From Azolla pinnata (taxonomy: Eukaryota; Streptophyta; Polypodiopsida; Salviniales; Salviniaceae), in the NCBI GenBank assembly GCA_037176905.1, contig JBBBWG010012223.1, positions 62,001-126,000 of the forward strand: a stretch of 64,000 bases of DNA. Direction: 5' to 3'. The first letter of the stretch is position 1, and every line of letters starts with the position of its first letter. The position numbers and the translations under genes were made by a program. A model generated the notes under the pieces. That model did no database searches, was not told where the DNA came from, and saw only the letters and a list, made by a program, of their open reading frames with translations. This document shows, one piece after another, positions 47,350 to 57,909 of the stretch.

Positions 47350-48110
47350 CATGCATGCATGTGAATATGTATGTACGTATATACGTACGTATGTGTGTAC
47401 CAGACTCGTATACCTGCGTACGTACTTACGTATGTATCAGATTCGTATACCTATGTATGTATGATTGTGTATAGAAGCTTCGGCTCGATCTCCATTTGCG
47501 GATCGATCGCATTACCGATTGCTTGTTATTTAACTGTGTATTTATAGCATCTTTAGATCCTGCCGAAGCTGCGTACGTACATACGCATGTATGTATCAAA
47601 TTCGTATACCTATGTATGTATGTATGAATGGTTGTGTGTAGAAGCTTAGGCTCGATCTCCGTTTGTGGATCGATCGTATTACCGATTGCTTGTTATTTAA
47701 CCGTATATTTGCAACCTCTTTAGATCCTGCCGAAGCCATCACATATGATGTATGCACGCATGGATCGCATTCACATACGTATGCATATATATGCATGTTG
47801 CGCATCTGATTCGTCTGTAGAAGCTTAGGCTCAATCTGCACAGTGGATCGATCGTACTACCTACGCTTGTTATTTAACTGTATTCGTAGCATCGTTAGAT
47901 CCTAACATGAATTATGTATGTACGTATGCATGCATGTCTCGTATTCGTATATGTATGCATGCATGCAAGTCTCGTATTCGTATATGTATGCGTGTATGCA
48001 TGTTTGATTGCGTACAAAAGCTTGGGGCGTCGATCAACACAGTGGATCGATTGACTGTATTACCTACGCTTGTCACTAACTGTATTTGCAGCATCGTTCA
48101 TCAATCAGTT
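47350..48110. repeat. Four-copy array, unit about 165-200 bp, with ATGT/ACGT simple-sequence linkers
   Basis: Each copy has agaagcttnggctcgatct, 'tggatcgatcg-attacc', 'gcttgttatttaactgta', 'gcatcnttagatcct', then a variable (ATGT/ACGT/ATGC)n linker with 'attcgtatacctatg'. The HindIII-like agaagctt core starts at 47473, 47640 and 47819, with aaaagctt at 48016. The fixed cores are conserved while the linkers vary in length. Confidence 0.85.
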
Positions 48111-49952
48111 GTCTCTTTTCACTGATCATTTCCAGGAGCAAACTCGGTTGCATGACTGACAACGATTATCCTAGACCATTCATTATACATTCGCCATGCT
48201 AATCCTCGATACCTGGATGTGATTGATGTTGTATACGTATGGTTTCGGGGGATTTTTCATACGTATGTCCACCTCCGTAGAAACCTCTGCTATTTGAATA
48301 AGCGTCTGTCTCGATACTTCCGCTAATGATGCCATAATTCCAATGGTGCCTCATAATTAGTGCAATCGGTGTCATGTTCCCAATGGGGAAAATTTATCGA
48401 ATAACAAGCCCCTCGATCGATTCACATACACAAGGGCTTTTTTTTTTTTTTAAGTGTAGCTCCTTATCCTTATTCTGAGGGTGGTTCTGTAACAGGAACC
48501 GATCTGTTCTCCTTAGGATTGTTTCCTTTTAGCACTGAAATTATGGCCCTGTTATTGCTAATTAATTGCTAATCACAAACCTCTCGCTTCTCCTCATGCG
48601 TTGTTGTCGTTAATGCTGATCTGGTTTTGGAATATGTTCTATTGATTGGCGTATGTTCTGGAAGAGACAGCAGCTGGCTAGTAACAAAGATCAGAAGAAT
48701 AGCTTCATCCAATTTATCCATCTACCTGCGTTTCCATTCCATCTTTTACGCGATCGATTCGAGTCTTCAGGTTTAGGTTTGGGACCAAAGTCGTTAGGTA
48801 TAGGTTGGCTCTATAATCGCCATTTGCAAACCACCACACCCATGGCTAATCAATTCAGGAGGAATAGCTTTGTTCGATTATTCGACAAGTTTTGGATTAC
48901 TTTGAATTAAGCCTAAACCAGGTAGAATTGTCCAGCATCGTTTCGAGCTTCTCGTCTGTTTTGGACAGAAATGCCCAATGCTCCAAGAAGTTCAAACCCT
49001 AACCCTAACCCTAACCCTAAAATCCTTGTTGTTCTGCATAGTTAAAGCAACTGCAAACCCAAAAACAAGCTTAATATAGGTAAATCCTCAGTTTTATGAC
49101 TGCCATAAGTTTGTCAAAACGCTTGAGTTTCAATTCTTAGCTATCATTTAAGAGCCACAAGCTAAGATCTTCAATGGAGTGCAAATTTCTGCATGCACAA
49201 AATGGTCATTAAAAAACCCAGAAATTTTTACAGCTTAATCTGAAAACTATATTATAAGAGGCAACATCTTATACCTGGTAAGAATCCTATTCTAAAGCAA
49301 ATGTAAATACCAGTTTAATAAGATGCTGTTCCCAGGGTTTTTTTTTTTTCCTTTTTGACATTCTGGTGAACAAATACAACAGCAAAATAAAGACTCAAAA
49401 TTCAGCTGCAAACGTACACTCATAGCTAGTCACAAATTGTAAACACACAAAAAATTCCTGCTTGAAAACACCATCCAATATAGAGAGTGAACATTTGAGC
49501 CATAATAGCATCATGAGATGGTTAGCGCCAAGAAATAGACTCGCATGCCATTCTAATATCACATTTTCTGCAACAAATGATTCATACAATGTATATGTCA
49601 GGATAGTATCACAAAAGAATTCAACATCGAAATAATCGCGGATCTATACATGTATGAGAGGACTTTATAGCAATAAGAGCCTCATGTAGTATGTGAAAAC
49701 ACCTCAATCTGTATCATGCTCAAAAATTAAGTAGGAGCCCTTCTTTTTTTATTGCATTGACGGCATTTTATACCGGCACTCATATAATACTACATCCTTG
49801 TCAACCATCACTCTTCGCGAATCCTACATGACAGATGTACAACGAGAATGGGAAAGGAAAATGTATTGCAAAAGAACTGAAGACCATTTAGGGGGAGTAT
49901 AACGCAGGAAGCAGTAAGAAGAGGTCATTCAAATCTAAAACCCCAAAATATA
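48111..49952. other. Intergenic DNA with an interstitial CCCTAA tract
   Basis: Four perfect CCCTAA hexamers at 48997-49020. Otherwise AT-rich. The open frame at 48653-48910 has no family resemblance. The right end, from roughly 49700, probably belongs to the ASG1-like 3' UTR. Confidence 0.55.
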
Positions 49953-50010
49953 GATGATGATGATGATGACGATGATGATGATGACGATGATGGTGGTGGT
50001 GGTGAAGATC
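49953..50010. repeat. (GAT)n/(GGT)n microsatellite in the ASG1-like 3' UTR
   Basis: A run of gat and gac triplets ending in (GGT)4, immediately downstream of the stop codon of the minus-strand gene at 50037. Confidence 0.85.
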
Positions 50011-50036
50011 ACACTGTAAAGACTTTGTATGCCCCC

Positions 50037-53000
50037 TTACAGGAACTGTGGTTGAGATGCTATCCTTGGCAAGTAAACTAGATCCACATATGAGCCATGA
50101 GATGTTAAGGATGACGGAGCTGTTTCCATGTTACAGGTTTCTAGCAATGAACTCCAATTATTGTCTCGAACATGCGAATATCCTCTTGATTCTCCAATCC
50201 CTAAGCATCCATGGTGCCTACTGTTGTTAAGGGACATGGGCTGTACATATGAACGTGAGCAAACATTCCCAAATGACTCTCGGGCATCTTCACCATTTGC
50301 TCTTCCCAGAGAGAATGCATTATGAGGCGTAATCGGCTCACCTAGCAGGTGCAATGACAAAGCATTAAGAGCTTGCTTTTCTGACACCTGGATCGATGGA
50401 GGGGCTGCTGACTCCATTTCCCATGTCATTGAGCTTTCTCTTGAATGTGAAGCTGAGGTCCCCCATTTGTTTGTCTGCATGTGGATATTAGTTTTTATGG
50501 GTGGAATTTGTCTACCACAGTTAGTAGATCGTATACTGCTAAGTGCCACTGGGTCAGCACGAGAATACTCCTTCCTTGACACCTCCTCTGTCTCGCTACT
50601 ACTGCTACATTCAGTTGATCCCCTTGTATCAATCACTGTACAACATTATTTGAAAATCCATCAATAAAATAAATCCTGATCAAGTTTTGAAATATTATGT
50701 GCATGGCAATGGGAAAATGGTCGATGCAGAATCTGGATCCTAGATGCCTATATTGAAAATGTTTACACACAGCAATACAGAAAAAACTAAATACTCACTT
50801 GCATAAATATCTCATGACACTTTGTCTCCATAGAGATATACTAAATATGCATGCATATGTACATATTGATTGATCTTTTCAATATATAGATAGATAGATA
50901 CAGACACACACAAATGTAGACTGAAAAGTTTCTGAGTTATGCATATATTATAAACCTGAGCTCGGGGATGCACTTGAAAATTGCAGCTGGAAGCTTCCTT
51001 GGCGAATCACTGGTACTCCTCTGAGCTCATTCTGATGATTAAGAGTTTGTTGCCTGGAGTCGGGGTTTAATCCTTCTATTGTGAAACCATTTCTGATGCT
51101 CTCACCCATGTGATGAGGAGCAAGTTGAGGATCATGCTGCAGTCCTTGCACTGTAAGATTGCTGTCAACACCACATAGAGCAGGGTGCTTAAGGTGATCT
51201 TCACTCAACCCAGTCATTGTTAATGCCTCCAGAGCGTGATGGTCAGAGAGGACGCCTTGATAGTGCAAGGCATGCCTCTCATCAATGTGCATGTTGCGAT
51301 TGTCAAAAAAACATGAATCCACAATGATGCGATTTTGATCAAAGAGTGCCTTGAGCCTCAAATCACATTGAAGAAGCTTCTCAAAATGACGATTGAGCAT
51401 ACCCGCAGGAAACTGTATGGAGTGATGCCTGAAAAATAGAAACACCTTCCTTGAATATGCGTGTCGAATTTGCATATCCAGGAATTTCAACTATATAATG
51501 ATAAGGACGGACAACAACAAACCTGGATATGGTAGCTTGTCCTTCAGTAAAATCTGATGTGGACTGCCATAATGTGTGCTTCCTGGGTTGGGGATTTATT
51601 TCTCTAAAGAACAGGGGGGGTCTTGACAACTGTATAGAGGAGAATGTATCACAAACGAGCTTTCTTAGCATAAAAGAAATGCAACAATTGAAATGAATAC
51701 ATACACATGCATGCACGCACACACGCACACACGCACATATATGTATATATGCAGACACACAAACACAGATAAACGTGTACATGGACAAAGGAAAACATAT
51801 TACTTGCCTCAATGTCGAGAATAGCCGGTTCATCCTCGGGGAAACTAGCTCTTATGCCAGAAATATCTGACCACTGCACTTCCATCTTACTCTTGAGACT
51901 GCTTTCCAAAACCTCCCAGACAAGCTTTCGCTTCGCATAGTAACACTTTGCTACCAGATCTCCATCATAACGAGAAGTACACTGCAGTAAAAGAAGAAGA
52001 TTACATACTACTACAACAAGGCTATACATTACCTAGAACGCCAGAAATTGGATTATTTAAACATATAAGAGTTGCCTTGTCCTCCTTTTAGAATAGGTAA
52101 GTCTTTCAGAATCTGACAAAGTAGATTCTACAATAGGAATCCACTAAAGAAGAGATACTTGAATGTCATTCTTGTCACTCTTGTAGACACACACACACAA
52201 ACACACACCAATATTCACAATGTGTAGGTCTCTCACCTTAACACCCTTTCGGAATAAATGCAACGTGTTTGAAACTCTTACAAAGCAGATTCTATAATGC
52301 TAATCATTTAGCTCTCTGTATCATTTGTGACATATGCATGAAAGAGACGGGAAAAAGTAAGAAATTTGTGACATATGCATGAAAGAGACGAGAAAAAGTG
52401 CTGTACTTTTCATAGGGTTTGATGTATGCTCAACTTAAACCAGATTCATACTCTGAATCGATATAACTTTTAAGATCTAGAGTGCGTAACAGAGGAAGAG
52501 GTTCAGATCAAAGTGGAGATTGGTTGTCCCACTGTTTGGTGCACGATAGACTATCGGTTCGATACATCAATGTAGCATATACTATGGGCCAAGTGACGTA
52601 TGTGTAGGATAGATGCATGAAAATGAAGATTTTAATTATGGCCCTATGCCTATAGCCTATTGGCTAATTCATTAGATCTAAAGACTACTAATTAACCAAT
52701 CTGATCTATAGCCTCCTAGATAAAATAATTTGATAAGCCCATTACAGAGGGAAAGAAAGAAACCATTTCAACAAATTCATTGATCTTCCAAGCAGAAAAA
52801 TCCAGTCTTGTAGAACTTGAAGGTAGACTGGTACACTTCATCTTCACAAATCCTTTGAGTAATATAGAAAAATCAATATTGCCCAAGATGAAGAGAAGAA
52901 TTCAGCGCAAGTATGAAGTCGAAAGGTTTGTTTTCCTTACCTCCCATGTTCCGACACGTAGCTTCATGGCTGGAAAATTGGCAGCTTTAAGCTTATCCTT

Positions 53001-53802
53001 GTCTGAGAATGCGGTATTCCTGAGCCTATTCGATTTCCCAACTTTGTCACACCTCTCCAAACCTTCTTCATCATGCTGTGCAAGCTTCCTTTGTATAAGG
53101 TCTACCAATGACGGGCTCTTCCGCAGGGTCAAACCCAGCGGGCTAGGACCAGTCAGAAGATTGAGATGACTATTACTGGGCACTTCCGTTATCATGGAGT
53201 CGCCGTCTTCGTAACATGGATCGTCGGAGAGATCACATGGTTTGGCTAAAGGTCCTTGCACAGAGGATAATGGAAAGCTCTCCATCACTTCTCTCCCTTG
53301 AATTGACTGGGTCTGAAGAGCCACAACAACACGGGTAAGTAGACGAAAACGTGCATGCAAATGCCAAAGAGAATACGCAAATGCGTCAAATCGATGGATC
53401 TGCTGTATCAAAAACTCCATAGTAGATACAATACGACATGAATCGAAAAACACTTCTAATCTGATGGCGATAATCAAAGATAGATTTGAAGGATCGAACC
53501 TGAAATTTCTGGGTTTCATGGCAGAACTTGGCCCTTTTCAGGCAGGGAAGATCAGATTCAGTGTCAGGGCTGAAATACAAGCCGTTCTCAACCTTTGGAA
53601 CCTTCACTTCGCTTCCTGCTAATGACGACGACGACGACGAAGAAGAAGAAGACACAGTGGAATGAATCAGCTGTAGAGATGGCATGGCGGCGAGATTGAA
53701 AGGCTTGCTGTTACTCGCATCAGGGGCGCGATAGTAGCAAGGACTCAACAAAGGGTGTTTCTCCAGATTGGAAGGAACCATCATGTTGCCGTAGGATCCC
53801 AT
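50037..53802 (-). CDS. ASG1: ASG1-like protein (ALTERED SEED GERMINATION 1 family, TRF2/HOY1 PH-like domain)
   Basis: Plant-specific nuclear-type protein. Arabidopsis ASG1 (At2g24100) is linked to ABA and stress responses in seed germination; molecular function is unknown. Six exons: 53802-53500, 53312-52941, 51981-51808, 51629-51523, 51428-50956 and 50635-50037, giving 675 residues. Signatures in order are LPCLKRAKFCHETQKFQ (about 85-101), SPSLVDLIQRKL, KLRVGTWE joined to CTSRYDGDLVAKCYYAKRKL, then VQWSDISGIRASFPEDEPAI, RPPLFFREINPQPRKHTLWQ and FPAGMLNRHFEKLLQCDLRL. The third intron (51807-51630) has a GC donor (GAG|GCAAGT) and AG acceptor. A GT reading at that place would break the conserved ILDIE-LSRPPLFF junction. 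A poly-Ser run lies near residue 50. The frame stays open upstream to 54006, so a longer N-terminus is possible. A (GA)n tract lies in the likely 5' UTR. Confidence 0.9.
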
Positions 53803-54216
53803 ACCACAGGGGCTATGGCGAGGCCAAAAAACTCTTCTGCCGTCGTATACAGAACGATTGCTTCTCTCAGAGATCTTGCCCTTAGGGTAGACAGGCAGGA
53901 ATTGTCCAAGAAACGTATACGGTATCTGTGGAGAAGGTAGATAAGAAAAAGCGAGAGAAAGGACAGATGGATATGGTTTTTTGAGGCCCTGCAGACACGG
54001 GAACACGGCGCAAAGACGCAGCCTTCAGAAACCCTAATTCTTGCTGTTGGGGGCGCAAAGCAGGGAGAAGGAGGAGGTGCTGCTTTGTACCCCCGAAACC
54101 GAAGCGATCGAAGAAGAAGAAGAAGAAGAAGAAGAGCGCAGCGCAAACAGAGACGAGCCACAACAGAAAGATCACTGACCTCAACACCATCCACGCATCG
54201 CACAGCGACAAAAAGC

Positions 54217-54217
<1 letters not shown>

Positions 54218-54281
<64 letters not shown>
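54218..54281. repeat. (CT)n tract, about 64 bp, upstream of the ASG1-like gene
   Basis: A pure (TC)n run, which is (GA)n on the coding strand of the minus-strand gene. GA/CT tracts in 5' UTRs and core promoters are typical of plant genes and can bind BPC/GAGA-type factors. A (GAA)n run lies at about 54106-54136. Confidence 0.9.
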
Positions 54282-54287
<6 letters not shown>

Positions 54288-54527
54288 TGCAGTTCCCTGC
54301 TTCTGCTTGCCGTGTATTTCTATGGAAGCTTGGAGCTCCTTTTCCCGTCTGTCTCCTTCCCCTTCCCTTCTCTCCTTCCTTTTGCTCTGTACATGGGACA
54401 GGGATGACCTAAACTTCTCTTTCGATTAAAGAAAACGCGAAGAAAAGGGCGATGCCCGCAGAGTTCGTTTTGTTCTCTTCTGCGTCCTCTGTTTTCGCGT
54501 CGCTGAGGGACTTTGGAGAAGACGATG

Positions 54528-54640
54528 ACGTGGACGCTGACGTGGACGCGCAACACGTGGATGCTGACGTGGACGCTGACGTGGATGATGACGTGGATGT
54601 TTCCGGAAGTCCACACCGCCACGTCATCCTCCCCACGTGA
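54528..54640. promoter_or_regulatory. Dense ACGTGG (ABRE/G-box-like) cluster upstream of the ASG1-like gene
   Basis: Six direct ACGTGG motifs start at 54528, 54540, 54555, 54567, 54579 and 54591, with inverted CCACGT/CCACGTG at 54619 and 54633. Several are spaced 12 bp apart as repeats of tgacgtggacgc, so the cluster arose partly by tandem duplication. It lies about 730-840 bp upstream of the ASG1-like start codon on the minus strand. ACGTGG(C) is the core recognised by ABA-responsive bZIPs. Given the family's ABA link, a regulatory role is plausible but inferred. Confidence 0.6.
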
Positions 54641-54649
54641 CCATGCCCC

Positions 54650-55205
54650 CATGTGACCGACCCCACACCATCCACATGCATGCATACATGCCATCATACA
54701 TGCGCGCACGCATGCATGCATGCCATCATACATGCGCGCACGCACGCATGCATGCCATCGTACATGCATGCAGGCATGCCTACACACGTGCACGCGCGCG
54801 CGCATGCACATGGATATGCACGTGCTCCCATGTGACTGGCCCCTGCAACATCTCCATGCATGCATGCATAACGATGCACACATGCATGCGTGCATGCATG
54901 CATCCACACGCATGCACACACACGCATGCATGTGCACATGCATACATCCACACGCATGCATGCATACATTCATATGCACGCACGCATGCATGCACACATC
55001 CATGCACACATGCATGTGCACATACATACATCCACACGCATGCATGCGTGCACACATACACACACATGCACGCACCCATGCTATGCACACACACGTGCAC
55101 ACATGCAAGCATGCATGCCATGCATACACACGTGCACACATGCATGCCATGTCATGCATCCATACATCCATAGACACATCGGCACATGCATGCATGCATA
55201 GAGCG
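54650..55205. repeat. Cryptically simple ATGC/ACAC/GCAC-rich tract
   Basis: About 550 bp built mainly of catg, catgcatg, cacacatg and cgcacgcatg words, with 35-50 bp sub-repeats such as catcatacatgcgcgcacgc. All six frames are open and give Cys/His/Met/Ala-rich products, including a 307-codon minus frame to 54320, which are artefacts of the repeat. The alternating purine-pyrimidine content (CACACG, GCGCGCGCATGC) is Z-DNA-prone. Confidence 0.85.
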
Positions 55206-56530
55206 TAACATCCACGAGCTCCTGGTTCTGCAGACAGACGCACAGAAGAGCGTAAGTTTTGCAGGCGTTTTCGCGGATGTTACGAGCGAGTTTTTTGTGT
55301 TTTGATTTTTGTTTTCCTTCGTTCGCGTTTGTTTTTTGTTTTTGTTTTTTGGCGAAGGAAGATCGTCGGAACCGTTTCCTTCTGTTTCGAAGAATTGATC
55401 GAGGTCTTCGTCGATTCGCAATATGCCATTAAAATTGTTTTTTACCGTCCTTCTGGAAGCGAACATACTTCTGGTGTGATTTGTGTATCGATCTCTCGAA
55501 TGCTCGAGTCATTCTCGATTGCGTCTGCGGCTTGCAAAAGTATGGTTCATTCTATGCATGCATGCATGCATGCATGCATGCATGCATCCATCCGCGCACA
55601 CATGCTCGTACATGTGTGCCCATGCCCATGTCGCGCAGACAGAGTGCCCATTCCTCAGAGACACTGTTGGATCCTGATCTTTCTCCTCTCTTTTTTTTTT
55701 CTCTCTTTCGTCTCGGGCTTCTCTTCACCGATCTCATGAAATCGAACACGGTGCTTGTGGAGTGGTTCCGCCACGCTCCGAAAAACATGCTTGATCGCAC
55801 ATTCTCCGTTTGTAAGCCAGCAGACATTCGATCATTCGATCAGATCAAAAATATACTTTTCCTCGCCCTTCGTCCTAAGCCCCGATAAACGCCCGAGGGT
55901 AGATCTAATCGTAAGCAGAGATAAAGAAATAGCAAAAGCTTTCCCGCGTTTCTAAGGCCTTCGCTCCAATTGCCATGACCCATGACCAGCGAATCCATTC
56001 GAGGAGTTTCGCTCCGAATCGAGCCCGAAGAAGGGCATGAATTAAAAACAAACACAAAAGAGGCAGGTTCAGGATTCCCCCCCTTGCAAAAAGAGGTATG
56101 CATCAGAGGGAGCCGAGAAGAATCTTTCCCGATCCCAAGGGAGCACGATAAGGAAGGGAGATTCATGCAAGATTCCATTGTTGGGGGGGCAAAATTAGGG
56201 AGATTCATGCAAGATTCCATTTTGGAGGCACCTCCCTCGGCTTCGATCCAGGTCGCATCGCTCCACGATCTATCTTTCGTGGAGTCGGGCTTTGGCCGAA
56301 ACATGTGCCTTTCGAAGGCCGCGCTTTTGTCCGCTTTCGTCGTACGAATGGGGTTAGTTTATTTCTGTTTTTGTCACCATCATCATCATCATCATTGTTG
56401 TTGTTGCTGTGATTTTAATTGCCGCGATTGTTATATACTTCCGATGCTCGCAAAAACGATGTGCCCGATTCGTGCCACGATCTCGTTTCGGCCGATCGCA
56501 TGCCGGCGAATTTTCGGACCGAAGATCGAA
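55206..56530. other. Intergenic DNA, no gene recognised
   Basis: Contains (ATGC)n at 55554-55588 and a two-copy repeat of agattcatgcaagattccat at about 56159-56180 and 56201-56222. A 183-codon plus frame at 55982-56533 has an internal GRFMQDSI duplication from that repeat and ends in a poly-His/Cys repeat translation; no family resemblance. Confidence 0.5.
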
Positions 56531-56850
56531 TGATGATGATGGTGGTGAGATGATGAGGTGATGGTGGTGGTGGTGATGATGGTGGTGATGATGGTGATGG
56601 TGATAATGATGATGGTGATGTTGGTGATGGTGGTGGTGGTGATGATAGTTATGGTGGTGATGATGATGATGATGATGATGATAATTATGGTGGTGGTGAT
56701 GATGATGGTGATGGTGATGATGGTGATGGTGATGATGATGATGATGGTGGTGATTCTGATGATTATGAGGATGCATGTGTGTGCATGCATGTATGTCTGC
56801 ATGCATGTGTGCATGTGTGCATGTGTGCATGTATGTATGCATGGGTGCAT
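56531..56850. repeat. (GAT/GGT)n followed by (TGCATGTG)n microsatellites
   Basis: About 235 bp of imperfect gat/ggt triplets to 56765, then tgcatgtgtgcatgt words to about 56850. The poly-His, poly-Met/Val and Ile/Thr-rich open frames on both strands are artefacts. Confidence 0.9.
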
Positions 56851-56960
56851 GGAATGTGGGTCCATCCACTACATACATAATGAGATATGTGAAGCTTAAT
56901 TTTTATGAGCGGCATTCCCGCGATCGCGGATTAGAGCACACGACGATTAGCGCCCGCTAC

Positions 56961-57015
56961 CTAATCCTAACCCTAACCCTAACCCTAACCCTAACCCTAA
57001 CCCTAACCATAATCC
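56961..57015. repeat. Interstitial (CCCTAA)6 tract with degenerate flanks
   Basis: Six perfect CCCTAA hexamers at 56971-57006, flanked by cctaatcctaa and ccataatcctag. This is the 6 bp unit, not the 7 bp plant unit seen at 17662. Confidence 0.9.
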
Positions 57016-57298
57016 TAGTCATAAATCGTAATGATTTCCGCGTCTTTTCTTTTTTTTTTCTCCTTTTTGGTTTTCTTCTTCCAGACTCTCTGATTTCTCT
57101 GCAGTGTGAGGTCTTGGGTTCAAATCCTGACTGCCTTTTGGGCATGAACCGCGTTTGGAAGAAGAAGAGAGCGGGGTTCATACGCACACTGGCAGATCGA
57201 GAATAACGTGGGCGGTTTTTCCTTGCTTCTTTTTTTTTTCCGGAGTTTTCCGTTTCTCTATTCCACCGAACGAGAACAACTGGCTTTGTCTTCTTGTG

Positions 57299-57450
57299 TA
57301 TACATACATACATACATACATACATACATACATACGCATCTATCATCGAGAATGCTGATGATGATGATGGTGATGGTAGTGGTGATGATGATGATGGTGA
57401 TGATGATGATGATGATGATGGTAAAGATGATGATGAGGAAGAGGAGGATT
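57299..57450. repeat. (CATA)n and (GAT)n microsatellites
   Basis: (CATA)n at about 57301-57337 and (GAT/GGT)n at about 57354-57440. Confidence 0.9.
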
Positions 57451-57561
57451 GCATTCTTGGGGACCTTCCAAAGAAGGAAGACATGTTCTCTCCACATGAA
57501 TGAAACCTGGGGTAGCTGGTAAAAAAACCACACAAGGAAACAGCCCGTGAACTGCCAAAAA

Positions 57562-57909
57562 CAAGATACGACTATCATATACACAAGTTTCAAACCTCAC
57601 AACCTTGTTTAGAGAGCCAATTATTCTAACCGATCGGTCAAACATAAACTCACAACGTAATTGCCCACGTATATAGATTTTAATATATTTTTGTTGATGT
57701 CCCAGAAACTTCTGCAACGCATCCCCCGTCCCGGAACTGTATAAATACAACGGTTCATTTCTGGCACTTCAGAGAGAGATATTAAATGTAGATCTGCTAG
57801 CATTTACATCACGAGCTTATGTTCAATCAATCGGTTAGAATAATGGGCTCTTTAAATAAGGTCGTGGGTTGTATTAACGAATTACAAATTGTGTATATAT
57901 TGTATCTTG
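57562..57909. repeat. 348 bp imperfect foldback (inverted repeat)
   Basis: The ends are a perfect 8 bp terminal inverted repeat, CAAGATAC at 57562-57569 and GTATCTTG at 57902-57909. Arms of about 130 nt (57562-57692 and 57778-57909) pair with scattered mismatches and small bulges. The best block is a perfect 15 bp match, attattctaaccgat (57620-57634) with its complement (57830-57844). Some pairing continues into the centre (gtcccagaaac near 57698 with ctggcac near 57763). No clear target-site duplication flanks it. Candidates are a MITE-like foldback element or a young MIRNA/siRNA-type inverted duplication. Confidence 0.75.

Noticed and set aside
54320-55243. 307-codon minus-strand frame rich in Cys, His and Met
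   Set aside because: It is a translation of ATGC/ACAC simple sequence; all other frames are open over the same bases and no domain is visible.
56354-56878. Poly-His protein on the minus strand
   Set aside because: Direct product of the (GAT/GGT)n microsatellite; the flanks are unconserved.
57115-57127. gggttcaaatcct as a tRNA or SINE B box
   Set aside because: No matching A box at the right distance, and no cloverleaf can be drawn.
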